A stretch of DNA of 64,000 nt from Dipteronia dyeriana (lineage: Eukaryota > Streptophyta > Magnoliopsida > Sapindales > Sapindaceae). Numbering within the stretch: position 1 is the stretch's first letter; each line of letters opens with the position of its first letter. The notes beneath the pieces are model-generated. The model was not told the origin of the DNA. It did no database searches and was given only the letters and a program-made list of their open reading frames with translations. The DNA is taken from the NCBI GenBank assembly GCA_032871835.1, contig CM065299.1:5117001-5181000 (forward strand), given 5' to 3'. A program made the position numbers and the translations under genes. Shown here in pieces: positions 11,189 through 22,243 of the stretch.

Positions 11189-12747
11189 CATGGTTTCGAT
11201 CCGGAATTTCAATTCTTTCAATTTACGTGCCAAGGTGATTGACATTCCGCTTCGGGGAATTCCTTTTACGTGGTCCAATCATAGAGTGTAGGAGTCGTGG
11301 GCTCGGATTGATCGGTTCTTAATTTCTCCTTTGATGTTGTCATGGTTTCCCAATCTCTCTTAAAGGGGGCTACCAGGATCGATTTCAGATCATAATGTTA
11401 TCATGATCTGTGAAACGCACGTCGATTGGGGTTCTTGGCCTTTTAGATTTTACAATGGCTGGTTGGATGACAGAAGATTCGCAAAAGAAGCAATTAAAGG
11501 CGAGACTGATTGCAAAGTGGAGGACTCTTATGGATTTATTCTTTTCTCCTGAGTGAAAGCTGTTAAGATTTACACTAAACAGTGGTTGCGGGCAAACAAT
11601 AAGGGTCCTAATCATATCAAGGGCATTTAGGATCGACTTGGGGAAATTGAGTGGAGAGCCAATAATGAGGGATGGACGAATGATATTAGAAAGGAAAGGC
11701 TTAAGTGTTTAGAGGATTATTGGCAGGTTCTTAGACGGGAAGAACAAATGTGGAGGTAAAAATTGAGAGTGAAATGGTTGAAAGAGGGGGATAAGAACTC
11801 CAAATTCTTCCACTTAATGGCTAGTGGACGGAAGAGAGGAAATTACATCGGGGATATGGATTTTGATGGTGTGAAGTGCACAAAACGCACTGATGTTCGC
11901 AAACTTGTTTTACAACACTTCTAGGATCTTTTCAAGAAAGTGGAATGGCAAAAGCCTAGACTTGGAGGACTGAATTTAAATTTGTTGTCGATAGAAGAAT
12001 GGGAGGGTCTTGAAACTGAATTTAGTATAGAAGAAGCGTGGAGCACGGAGTGTAGTTGTGATGGCAACAAAGCCCGGGTCTGGATGGATTGACTCTAGGT
12101 TTTATTCAAGTTAATTGTGAGGCGATTCGTGACGGTTTTATTAGGTTCTTATCTGAATTCAACAAGAACAGCACTATAGTTAAAAAGATAAATAAAACTT
12201 TCATTTCTCTAGTGCCAAAATGTAGGAAACCGGAATTGATGAAGGATTTTGGGTCGAATAGTTTGGCGGGGTGCATGTACAAAGTGTTGGCAAAGGTTCT
12301 AGCCAACCAAGTTAAGAGAGTTATGAACATTATTATTGGTGATTATCAAATGGCTTTTGTCAAGGATCGCCAAATCCTTGATAGTCTATTGATTGAAGAA
12401 GAAATTGTCCATAAGTGAAAAAGAGCCCAGATGAAGGGGAATCCTACTGAAGCTAGATTTCGAAATAGCATACAATATATTGTAGACCATGATGACGGGT
12501 ATGGGTTTTGGGGATATGTGGAAAAGATGGATGAGGGATGTTATCAAAACATCGGCTTTATCGGTGTTGATAAATTTGAGTCCTACGTCGGAATTCAAAA
12601 TAAAAAGAGGTCTTCGTTAAGGGGATCTGCTCCCCCCTTCCCTTTTCAATATGTCTGTAGAAGGTTTGAGCTTATTATTGGTTGAAGCTCACGATTTGGA
12701 TATGATCAAAGGAGTTTCATTCGGTGATAACATTATAACATGGCATT
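11189..12747 (+). mobile_element. LINE fragment in unit 3, dead
   Basis: Same broken endonuclease/RT fragment. A two-base insertion near 12478 relative to units 1 and 2 shifts the frame in the RT part and creates different short shadow frames. No intact domain. Confidence 0.85.
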
Positions 12748-14533
12748 TCAATTCCTTTATGAGATCTATTTTTATAAAATGTGCTTTGTTAAAAAATATT
12801 TATATGCGATATTCGCATGTGTTTGATTAAGAGTACGAATAAGTTCTGAGTGAATATTCGAGCAACCTCTTTTGAGAAGTAGATATCAAAGCGAATTCTA
12901 TCTTGGGCATTCGAGTATGGGTGTTTTGTAAACCTAAAGCATCCTAAGTATTGGCATACATGAATGGCGTGGTATATTGATTTACAGGGCATAATTTTAG
13001 CCTGCATGTAGTCTTTGCTGGTATGTACGAGGTTACATCTCAACATTTTGGCTTTGTAGAGTTATGTTTATGAGTATCGTAGCTGTAAACCCTCACGAGA
13101 CTTCACTCGTCCTCTAAGGATCGTCCAATGGTTTAAAAGGTATGTGGCACACGCAAAGAGCCATCGTGGTCACTAGAAAGTTGCCTAGTATAGATGTTTG
13201 CTTTAAATTTTTGTTTATGTATTTTTAGTTAGGTTTTTTTTTTATTACGTGTGTTCGTTTTGGTTTTGCTCGAGGACAAGAAAAATATAGGTTTAATGGT
13301 ATTTGATAGTATCTATTTCTACAATTGGTGTAACCCTAATTTCCTATTGTTTTCGTTCGTTCCTTGGGAAATTTAGTGATTCAATGTGTTTTGTGAGCTT
13401 TGCATAGGTAATCATCCAAAAATAAGGTGCTCGAACTTAACTGAAGAGATTTGGAGGTTAAGATAGTTGTAAGGGTAACGGTTTGTGCAAAATACCAAAC
13501 TTTTAAGGGTCAATCTTTCTCCTTTGATCAACCTGGAATTCGTGCTACGAATATTCGGAAAGCCCCTGATGTGTAGTTTCTAGCGGTTTTTTTAGATTGC
13601 AATTCTGAGTTTTTTAGAGGGAGTTATGTACGTTTTCGAATTAATTAGTTTTTCTTTAATGTTATGACTTGTTTTTTTAACTTACCGGATAATGATTCTT
13701 ATACCATGCTAGCACATCGTGTGGGAAGCAAACTGATATATTTAATTATATATGTTTGGATTGGTTTCAAGGTTTAGAAAAGCTAGACTAAGACTAAGAC
13801 CTAAAACGAAATCGAAACCGGAACTAGACCCGCACCAGACCCTTTAAAATAATAGCATGTGCGGGTATAGTTCCAACCTATAGGAACCTGTCCTTTTTGC
13901 CAATCCGCATTGGTTTTCTAGGTAAAAAGCTAATATAATGGTTGCATTTAAAAGATATAATTAGAATTTTGAAGGCTGTAGAAAGTAAATTTTGATTTTT
14001 GAAATTTTAAAGATGGGTTGATTGAGTAAACGGTGCACTGGGAAATATTATGGACGGCAATAGAACCATCCAAGATAAAAGGAGAGTTGTTGAGAAGATT
14101 TTTATGGAGTTGTAAATTATTATGGAGTATTTTTTTTCCTTTAGTATTATTTTAAAAATATTCATTGATTACCAAATATAAATAAATTAAGAGTGAAAGT
14201 CAACGCAATAATTAATATTTTTAATATGTTACCGTTAATAATTTTTAAATTATCTTTCTATTTTTAACCTTTATTTTAAATGTACAATATGTATTCGATA
14301 CACTACGATTATTTTCAATTTTATTTATTTTATAAATATATTTTTCAATACAATTTAATATTACCATGTTTTTCTAAATTTGTTCTAAAATATATTTATT
14401 TATCATGACCGTTTATAAAAATATTTAAAAGCTTTTATTACATATGGATTCTTTTTTCGGTCAAAAGAATTTTACATCATCAAAAAAATATATTCTTTTT
14501 TAGAAAACAATTAAAAATAATTGACTCCCACCC
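12748..14533. other. Spacer of unit 3
   Basis: Homologous to 1866-3660 with the 27-bp deletion and scattered changes, including a small insertion of 'aacaattaaaaat' type sequence near 14508-14520 just before the TATA region. No gene is supported. Confidence 0.6.
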
Positions 14534-14541
14534 TATAAATA
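14534..14541 (+). promoter_or_regulatory. TATA box of repeat-peptide gene, unit 3
   Basis: TATAAATA at the conserved spacing to the start codon at 14598. Confidence 0.8.
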
Positions 14542-14597
14542 GACATGAAATCTTCATTTCTTACACTCAATCTAAAAGTCATTAGCAGGATAAGAAA

Positions 14598-15584
14598 ATG
14601 GTGAAAATGAAGTACTTGATTGCTTTCTTCATCGCAGTGTTGGCCACTGTTGCCAGTTTGGACAAAGTGCAAGCCAGAACCGAACTCTCGATGGCAAATC
14701 CTACGAGGAGGGTCCCACATGGGCCAAACCCATCAACTAGCCCGGAATCTCCGCCTACTGCATTGGTTGAAAAGCCTACGCGGAAGGTTCCACGTGGGCC
14801 GAACCCAACAACTAGCCCTGAATCTCCGCCATCTACACTAGTGGTAATGCCTACGAGGAAGGTTCCACGTGGGCCAAACCCAGCAACTAGCCCGGAATCT
14901 CCGCCTGTTGCACTGGTGGAAAAGCCTACGCGGAAAGTTCCACGTGGGCCAAACCCAGCAACTAGCCCGGAATCTCCGCCTTCTACATTAGTGGTAAAGC
15001 CTACGAGGAAGGTTCCACGTGGGCCAAACCCAGCAACCAGTCCAGAATCTCCGCCTGCTGCACTTTTGGCAAAGCCTACGAGGAAGGTTCCACGTGGGCC
15101 AAACCCAGCAACTAGCCCGGGATCTCCGCCTGCTGCACTGGTGGAAAAGCCTACGAGGAAGGTTCCCCGTGGGCCAAACCCAGCAACTAGCCCGGTATCT
15201 CCGCCTGCTGCACTGGTGGAAAAGCCTACGAGGAAGGTTCCACGTGGGCCAAACCCAACAACCAGTCCAGAATCTCCGCCTGCTGCACTTTTGGCAAAGC
15301 CTACGAGGAAGGTTCCACGTGGGCCAAACCCAGCAACTAGCCCGGAATCTCCGCCTGCTGCACTGGTGGAAAAGCCTACGAGGAAGGTTCCCCGTGGGCC
15401 AAACCCAGCAACTAGCCCGGGATCTCCGCCTGCTGCACTGGTGGAAAACCCTACGAGGAAGGTTCCCCGTGGGCCAAACCCAGCAACTAGCCCGGGATCT
15501 CCTCCTGCTGCACTGAAACCTACGAGGAAGGTTCCACGTGGGCCAAACCCAGCAACTAGCCCGGAATCTCCTCCCTCTGTCTAA
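14598..15584 (+). CDS. Secreted multi-repeat CLE-like precursor, 12 modules (328 aa)
   Basis: Longest intact paralogue. The signal peptide is identical to unit 1. Twelve modules follow; relative to unit 1 the two extra modules come from a duplicated AALVEK-STLVVK pair near the N-terminus (modules 1-4). Variants include TALVEK, STLVVM, VALVEK, SPVSPP and VENP, so this copy has accumulated more amino-acid changes, yet the R-K-V-P-R-G-P-N-P core is kept in every module after the first. The first module reads R-R-V-P-H-G-P-N-P as in the other copies. Core conservation with linker drift suggests the core is the selected part. Function as for the unit 1 gene; the receptor and process are unknown. 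Confidence 0.75.
   Translation: MVKMKYLIAFFIAVLATVASLDKVQARTELSMANPTRRVPHGPNPSTSPESPPTALVEKPTRKVPRGPNPTTSPESPPSTLVVMPTRKVPRGPNPATSPESPPVALVEKPTRKVPRGPNPATSPESPPSTLVVKPTRKVPRGPNPATSPESPPAALLAKPTRKVPRGPNPATSPGSPPAALVEKPTRKVPRGPNPATSPVSPPAALVEKPTRKVPRGPNPTTSPESPPAALLAKPTRKVPRGPNPATSPESPPAALVEKPTRKVPRGPNPATSPGSPPAALVENPTRKVPRGPNPATSPGSPPAALKPTRKVPRGPNPATSPESPPSV
14700..15581 (+). repeat. 75-bp coding minisatellite (12 modules), unit 3
   Basis: Twelve in-phase modules, with an additional duplicated two-module (150-bp) block near the start compared with unit 1. Confidence 0.95.
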
Positions 15585-15715
15585 TGTAGACAAATCCCAG
15601 TCTCGTTCATGACGAGTTATGATCATGGGTTGAAAGATATGTGATATTTTGGGTTACTTCAGCTCTGTTTTACATTATGTAACTAATGTTAGTTACTTTG
15701 CTTTCTATCATTTCG

Positions 15716-15721
15716 AATAAA
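15716..15721 (+). terminator. Putative poly(A) signal, unit 3 gene
   Basis: AATAAA in the conserved 3' UTR block, same offset as units 1 and 2. Confidence 0.6.
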
Positions 15722-16523
15722 CATCCGATTAATTTGGATCTCGTCCTAGATTTTTTTTTTTAATTTTTAATCATTTAGTTTTTCCGTTAATTTAACATTA
15801 TCTAAAATGAATCTAGCCAAAATATCCAATTTCTAGTGACAACAGTTTGTAATCTTTAAATAGAAAGGAAAAGAGAGAATAATATTAAATATATATATTT
15901 AAAAACATTTTTCACCGTATGCTCGAAAACTCATTTGACTAATATTTTTAGATAATATGATATATATATATAATTCTCAAATGTGGTTAATGTTTTTATA
16001 AATCATATATTATATATCATATATCATCATATAATAGTGATAGATTTTTTCACTACTTTTGATGTGTTTGTGACACATCACAATCATAAATTTAATTATT
16101 TTTAACCTTTTTTTTAATTTATCATATATGTAATCAAGAGGAAATCACGTAATTAATGGAATAAATTCTCTTAACCAATCTCCGATTTGTAATTATTAAG
16201 TATTTTTTTTTAAAGCATTACATTATTTGGTTAGTTTAAAGGACACGCCATAATTCTTTTTTCCTAACAAGCCATAGAATCGTATTATTTTTTTTAAGTA
16301 TTGTTTATTGGTTATAATATTTCAAACAAAATATTGTTAATTAGTATTAGTTATCTATATAATATACAATTAATTGTAATATTTTTTAATAATACAATAT
16401 ATTTTCCGAAATCAAAAATCAATATCACATAATTAATGGGATAGTGAATAAATTCTCATAACCAATCTTATACTTGATTTTTAATTATTAAGTTATTAGT
16501 TTATAAATTAAATTTCCATTTCT
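15722..16523. other. AT-rich 3' flank of unit 3
   Basis: Copy of 4708-5519 with small tract differences. No gene seen. Confidence 0.6.
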
Positions 16524-16832
16524 ATTATTTATATTTCCAAGTTTATCGGATTTTGACTTAATTAATATCAATAATTGATTCAAATAGGAGGAATATGAAG
16601 AATTATCGGATTAGTATGAGAAAACCGAAATTATGCATTCAATGTTAATAATTTTATTAAATTATTTTCCAATTATATAATTTATATTTCCAAGTTCAAT
16701 TGATTTGACTCTGAAATATAATAATTGACCGGTATAAGAATAATACAAATAATTAATGGATTAACACAAGAAAACCACGGTCATACATTTATTGTAAGAA
16801 TGTACCACGGAGAGAAAAGGCGGAGGGTGCAA

Positions 16833-18385
16833 CATGGTTTCGATCCGGAATTTCAATTCTTTCAATTTACGTGCCAAGGTGATTGACATTCCGCTTCGGG
16901 GAATTCCTTTTACGTGGTCCAATCATAGAGTGTAGGAGTCGTGGGCTCGGATTGATCGGTTCTTAATTTCTCCTTTGATGTTGTCATGGTTTCCCAATCT
17001 CTCTTAAAGGGGGCTACCAGGATCGATTTCAGATCATAATGTTATCATGATCTGTGAAACGCACGTCGATTGGGGTTCTTGGCCTTTTAGATTTTACAAT
17101 GGCTGGTTGGATGACAGAAGATTCGCAAAAGAAGCAATTAAAGGCGAGACTGATTGCAAAGTGGAGGACTCTTATGGATTTATTCTTTTCTCCTGAGTGA
17201 AAGCTGTTAAGATTTACACTAAACAGTGGTTGCGGGCAAACAATAAGGGTCCTAATCATATCAAGGGCATTTAGGATCGACTTGGGGAAATTGAGTGGAG
17301 AGCCAATAATGAGGGATGGACGAATGATATTAGAAAGGAAAGGCTTAAGTGTTTAGAGGATTATTGGCAGGTTCTTAGACGGGAAGAACAAATGTGGAGG
17401 TAAAAATTGAGAGTGAAATGGTTGAAAGAGGGGGATAAGAACTCCAAATTCTTCCACTTAATGGCTAGTGGACGGAAGAGAGGAAATTACATCGGGGATA
17501 TGTATTTTGATGGTGTGAAGTGCACAAAACGCACTGATGTTCGCAAACTTGTTTCACAACACCTCTAGGATCTTTTCAAGAAAGTGGAATGGAAAAAGCC
17601 TAGACTTGGAGGACTGAATTTAAATTTGTTGTCGATAGAAGAATGGGAGGGTCTTGAAACTGAATTTAGTATAGAAGAAGTGTGGAGCACGGAGTGTAGT
17701 TGTGATGGCAACAAATCCCGGGTCTGGATGGATTGACTCTAAGTTTTATTCAAGTTAATTGTGAGGCGATTCGTGACGGTTTTATTAGGTTCTTATCTGA
17801 ATTCAACAAGAACAGCACTATAGTTAAAAAGATAAATAAAACTTTCATTTCTCTAGTGCCAAAATGTAGGAAACCAGAATTGATGAAGGATTTTGGGTCG
17901 AATAGTTTGGCGGGGTGCATGTACAAAGTGTTGGCAAAGGTTCTAGCCAACCAAGTTAAGAGAGTTATGAACATTATTATTGGTGATTATCAAATGGCTT
18001 TTGTCAAGGATCGCCAAATCCTTGATAGTCTATTGATTGAAGAAGAATTTGTCCATAAGTGAAAAAGAGTCTAGATGAAGGGGAATCCTACTGAAGCTAG
18101 ATTTCGAAATAGCATACAATATTGTAGACCATGATGACGGGTATGGGTTTTGCGGATATGTGGAAAAGATGGATGTGGGATGTTATCTAAACATCGGCTT
18201 TATCGGTCTTGATAAATTGGAGTCCTACGTCGGAATTCAAAATAAATAGAGGTCTTCGTTAAGGGGATCCGATCCCCCCTTCCCTTTTCAATATGTGTGT
18301 AGAAGGTTGAGCTTATTATTGGTGAAAGCTCACGATTTGGATATGATCAAAGGAGTTTCATTCGGTGATAACATTATAACATGGC
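16833..18385 (+). mobile_element. LINE fragment in unit 4, dead
   Basis: Same endonuclease/RT fragment with additional decay: a new stop after the shared RT segment, an 'aaatag' stop near 18244 and a one-base loss near 18308. Confidence 0.8.
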
Positions 18386-20208
18386 ATTTCAATTCCTTTA
18401 TGAGATCTATTTTTATAAAATGTGCTTTGTTAAAAAATATTTATATGCGATATTCGCATGTGTTTGATTAAGAGTACGAATAAGTTCTGAGTGAATATTC
18501 GAGCAACCTCTTGTGAGAAGTAGATATCAAAGCGAATTCTATCTTGGGCATTCGAGTATGGGTGTTTTGTAAACCGAAAGCATCCTAAGTATTGGCATAC
18601 ATGAATGGCGTGGTATATTGATTTACAGGGCATAATTTTAGCCTGCATGTAGTCTTTGCTGGTATGTACGAGGTTACATCTCAACATTTTGGCTTTGTAG
18701 AGTTATGTTTATGAGTATCGTAGCTGTAAACCCTCACGAGACTTCACTCGTCCTCTAAGGATCGTCCAATGGTTTAAAAGGTATGTGGCACACGCAAAGA
18801 GCCATCGTGGTCACTAGAAAGTTGCCTAGTATAGATGTTTGCTTTTAATTTTTGTTTATGTATTTTTAGTTAGGTTTTTTTTTATTACGTGTGTTCGTTT
18901 TGGTTTTGCTCGAGGACAAGAAAAATATAGGTTTGATGGTATTTGATAGTATCTATTTCTACAATTGGTGTAACCCTAATTTCCTATTGTTTTCGTTGGT
19001 TCCTTGGGAATTTTTGTTACTCAATGTGTTTTGTGAGCTTTGTAAAGGTAATCATCCAAAAATAAGGTGCTAGAACTTAACTGAAGAGATTTTAAGGTTA
19101 AAAGAGCTGAAAGGGTAACGGTTTGTGAAAAATACCAAACTTTCGAGGGTCATACCTTTCTCATGAGATCGACTTGGAATTCGTTCTATATATATTTGGA
19201 AAGCCGCTGATGTGTAGTTTCTGGCGGTTTTTTCATATTGCAATTTTGAGTTTTCTTGAGAGAGTTATGTACGTTTCCGAATTAATTAGTTTTTTTTTTA
19301 TGTTATGACTTATTTTTTAAACTTACCAAATAATGATTCTTATACCATGCTAGCACATCGTGCGGGAAGCAAACTGATATATTTAATTATATATGTTTGG
19401 ATTGGTTTCAGGGTTAGGAAAAGCTAGACTAAGACCTAAAACGAAATCGAAACCAGAACTAGACCCGCACCAGACCCTTTAAAATAATGGCATGTGCACG
19501 TATAATTCCAACCTATAGGAACCGGTCCTTTTTGCCAATCCGAATTGATTTTCTTGGTAAAAAGCTATTATAATGGTTGCATTTAAACGATATAATTAGA
19601 ATTTTGAAGGTTGTACAAAGTAAATTTTGATTTTTAAAATTTAAAAGATAGGTTGATTGAGTAAACGGGGTACGCGGAGAAATATTATGGATGGCAATAT
19701 AACCATACAAGACAAAAGGAGAGTTGACGAGAAGATTTTTATGGAGATGTAAATTGTTGTGGAGTTTTTTTTTTCTTCGGTATTATTTTAAAAATATTCA
19801 TTTATTACCATTTATAAATAAATTAAGAGTGAATTTCAACACAATAATTAATTTTTTAAATGTGTTACTGTTAATATTTTATGTAAAAGGTAATACGTAA
19901 ATATTTTTATTTTTGAGGAAATATACCTTATATTTTTTAAATTATATTTCTATTTTTAACCTTTATTTTAAATGAAGAATATGTATTCATTACACTATGA
20001 TTATTTTAAATTTTAATTATTAATATTTTTCAAAACAAATTAATATTAACATGTGTTTCTAAATTTGTTTTAAAAAATATTTATTTATCATTACTGTTTA
20101 TAAAAATAATTAAAAGCCTTTATTACATATGGATTCTTTCTTCGGGCAAAAGAATTTTACTTTCACCGAATATATATATATTAGAAAAAAGTTAATTGAC
20201 TCCCACCC
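18386..20208. other. Spacer of unit 4 including the divergence step
   Basis: Homologous to the spacer of the other units. Similar to unit 3 up to about 18990, strongly diverged from there to the gene. It carries extra sequence around 19880-19930 ('atgtaaaaggtaatacgtaaatattttt') absent from units 1-3 but with a similar stretch in the old copy at 32100-32140. No gene is supported. Confidence 0.6.
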
Positions 20209-20216
20209 TATAAATA
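20209..20216 (+). promoter_or_regulatory. TATA box of truncated copy 4
   Basis: TATAAATA at the conserved position, kept even though the surrounding promoter is diverged. The downstream reading frame is cut short. Confidence 0.6.
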
Positions 20217-20272
20217 GACATGAAATCTTTATTTCTTACACACAATTTTAAAGTTATTAGCGGGATAAGAAA

Positions 20273-20479
20273 ATGGTGACAATGAAGTACTTGATTGCTT
20301 TCTTCATTGCAGTGTTGGCCAATGTTGCCAATTTGGACAAAGTCCAAGCTCAACCCAAACTCTCGATGGCAAAGCCTACGAGGAGGGTTACATGTGGGCC
20401 AAACCCATCAACTAGCTCGGAATCTCCGTCTACTGCACTAGTGATAGTAGGGGTGGATAGAAAAGCTCATACACCGTAA
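20273..20479 (+). pseudogene. Truncated CLE-like precursor, copy 4
   Basis: Signal peptide (MVTMKYLIAFFIAVLANVAN...KVQA) and one module with a changed core, R-R-V-T-C-G-P-N-P, are present. Homology stops near 20444 in the linker before module 2, where a sequence beginning TAGGGGTGG (hAT-like end) follows. The open frame runs on into that sequence and stops at 20477. It could make a 68-residue secreted protein with a single degenerate module, but loss of the repeats and the changed core (Pro4 to Thr, Arg5 to Cys) argue for a pseudogene. Substitutions shared with copy 5 (MVT, VAN-type changes, NLDKVQA) show it is the older type of sequence. Confidence 0.8.
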
Positions 20480-20650
20480 ACCGGACTAAACCAGATCAAA
20501 TCGTTCAGTTTGGTCCGGTTTTGTACTTTTAAAAAAACCGTATGGTCCGGTCTGATCTCTGATCCAAATATATCAAACCCGAACTGAACTGTTAACCGAA
20601 TACTTATAGTATTATTAGCTACTACATGTCACACTCAAAAAATTTTAATA
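20448..20650 (+). mobile_element. hAT-like MITE fragment interrupting copy 4
   Basis: Begins TAGGGGTGG, a common start of plant hAT MITEs, and is rich in CCGGTT/AACCGG words as in other hAT foldback elements. No matching right terminus or 8-bp target duplication was found, so the element is partial or the right side was lost in a deletion together with the rest of the gene. Confidence 0.5.
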
Positions 20651-20669
20651 AAGATATAATAATATAATA

Positions 20670-20989
20670 ATATTTTTTTTCTACTTTTAATGTGGTTGAG
20701 ACAAGTGACAATCATAAATGTTATTAATTTTTTTAATTTATTTTAATATATCATATCATATCATATCATGTATAATAATAGTCTTTTTTCAACTTTTGAT
20801 GTAGTTGTGACACGTGGCAATGATAAATGTTATTAACCTTTTGTATTTTTAAAAAATATATAATATAACAATAATCATATATTCAACTTTTAATGTGGTT
20901 ACGACACGTGGCAATCATAAATGTTTTTAATTATTAATATTTTTTGAAAATATATAATATAATAATAATCTTAAATCATATATATATAT

Positions 20990-21031
<42 letters not shown>

Positions 21032-21110
21032 AATAATAATAATAGATTTTTTTCTACTATTGAAGTGGTTGCGACACGTGTCCTTCATTAAGTTTTATTA
21101 TTACTTTTAT
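20670..21110. repeat. Diverged direct repeats of about 100-130 bp, derived from the unit 3' flank
   Basis: The block 'ctacttttaatgtggttg-gacac-tg-caatcataaatg' appears about four times (near 20685, 20785, 20885 and 21050), separated by TA-rich sequence. A CAA triplet microsatellite lies at about 20990-21030. The same block occurs once per array unit (near 5045 in unit 1), so this is a local amplification of the 3' flank of copy 4. Confidence 0.7.
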
Positions 21111-21274
21111 TTTTATTTTTTATTATTATATATAATAATCATATCATATATCATATATCTATATAATATGGTAAAATGGAACCCGCATGGTGTCATGTGT
21201 CGTCGTGAGAGAGCTTTGAAATTAATTGATTGATTTGGTTTTTAAATTCTCCTATTATATTTCCTCTCTTCATG

Positions 21275-22243
21275 CTTATAAATAGAGGTGGCAAAACGGG
21301 TCGGGCCCGGACCGGGCAAGCCAGCCGGCTTAATGGGCTAGGCCCAAGCCCGTTAAGTTGGCGGTCCAGGCTAGGCCCAGGGTGCACGGCCTACGGACCG
21401 GCCCGTTAGGCCTATTGGCCCTTGAATTTTTTCAAAAATGGATTTCTGGCGGGACATAGCAGGCCGGCTCGTTAGGACCAGCCAGAATTCAAAATTTGAT
21501 TATTTTTTTTTTAAAATTAATCTTAAAATTTGAGCTAAGAGATGACTTTTATAATTATCCATAAGCCGTTATTGATCATTGGGGGCTTAAAAAAATACCC
21601 AAAACTTTTAAAATTACATTATTTTAAATCTTTTACTTTTTTTCCAATTATACCATAATCTAACATTTTCCTATTAATAACCCCATCACTAGCTCATTCT
21701 CTACATTTTCTCTACTTCCTTATACTTCTCTCACTCACTCTTTCAACTATTTTGTAATTTATTTTATATATTTAATATATTATATTATTATATACTATTT
21801 AGTATTACACTAGTATACTAATATTACAGTACTATACACTATACATTATATATTATATACTATATACTATGAAATGAAAAATGTATTTCATATTAAAATT
21901 ATTACATTAATAATTACACAAAATTATTACAATGTATAAAAATAATATTGTATAAATAAAACGTTAAAATATTTTTTTTAAATAAAAAATATTTCGAAGC
22001 CGTTTGGCCGACCTGTTAAGATCTTAACGGGCCAGCTCGTCACAACCCGGCCCGACCCACCTCGTAACAGGTCACGGGCACAGACCAGGCCTACCTTCCC
22101 ACAAACAGGCCAGGCTAACCCAACCCGTCTCCCTAACAGGCTGGGCCAAGCACGGCCCGTTAAGCCAACGGGCCAAGCCCGGTCTGTTAAACCAATGGGC
22201 CTAACGGGCCGGTCCAGCCCGTTTTGCCACTTCTACTTATAAA
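21275..22243. mobile_element. hAT-type foldback element with 8-bp target duplication
   Basis: The element at 21283-22235 is flanked on both sides by the direct 8-bp sequence CTTATAAA. Ends are TAGAGGTGGCAAAACGGG and its near-perfect reverse complement. GC-rich subterminal arms of about 150-230 bases on each side (GGCCCG/CGGGCC words) are inverted copies, while the centre (21480-22000) is AT-rich and non-coding. No transposase frame, so it is non-autonomous. Confidence 0.9.

Larger units (their letters stand above)
10880..16523 (+). repeat. Tandem array unit 3 (5644 bp)
   Basis: Third direct copy. It is longer because the coding minisatellite has 12 modules. It shares with unit 4 a deletion of about 27 bp (at 12811) and several substitutions not seen in units 1 and 2, so units 3 and 4 form one subgroup and 1 and 2 another. 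Confidence 0.95.
16524..20444 (+). repeat. Tandem array unit 4, truncated
   Basis: The unit follows unit 3 closely from 16524 to about 18990 (roughly one difference per 150 bases by eye). It then becomes abruptly diverged, with about 15 differences in the next 100 bases and many small indels. It ends inside the second module of the peptide gene, where unrelated sequence begins. The step marks a recombination or conversion boundary. Confidence 0.9.

Noticed and set aside
20991..21030. CRISPR-like regular repeat
   Set aside because: It is a simple CAA microsatellite without spacers, in a plant genome.
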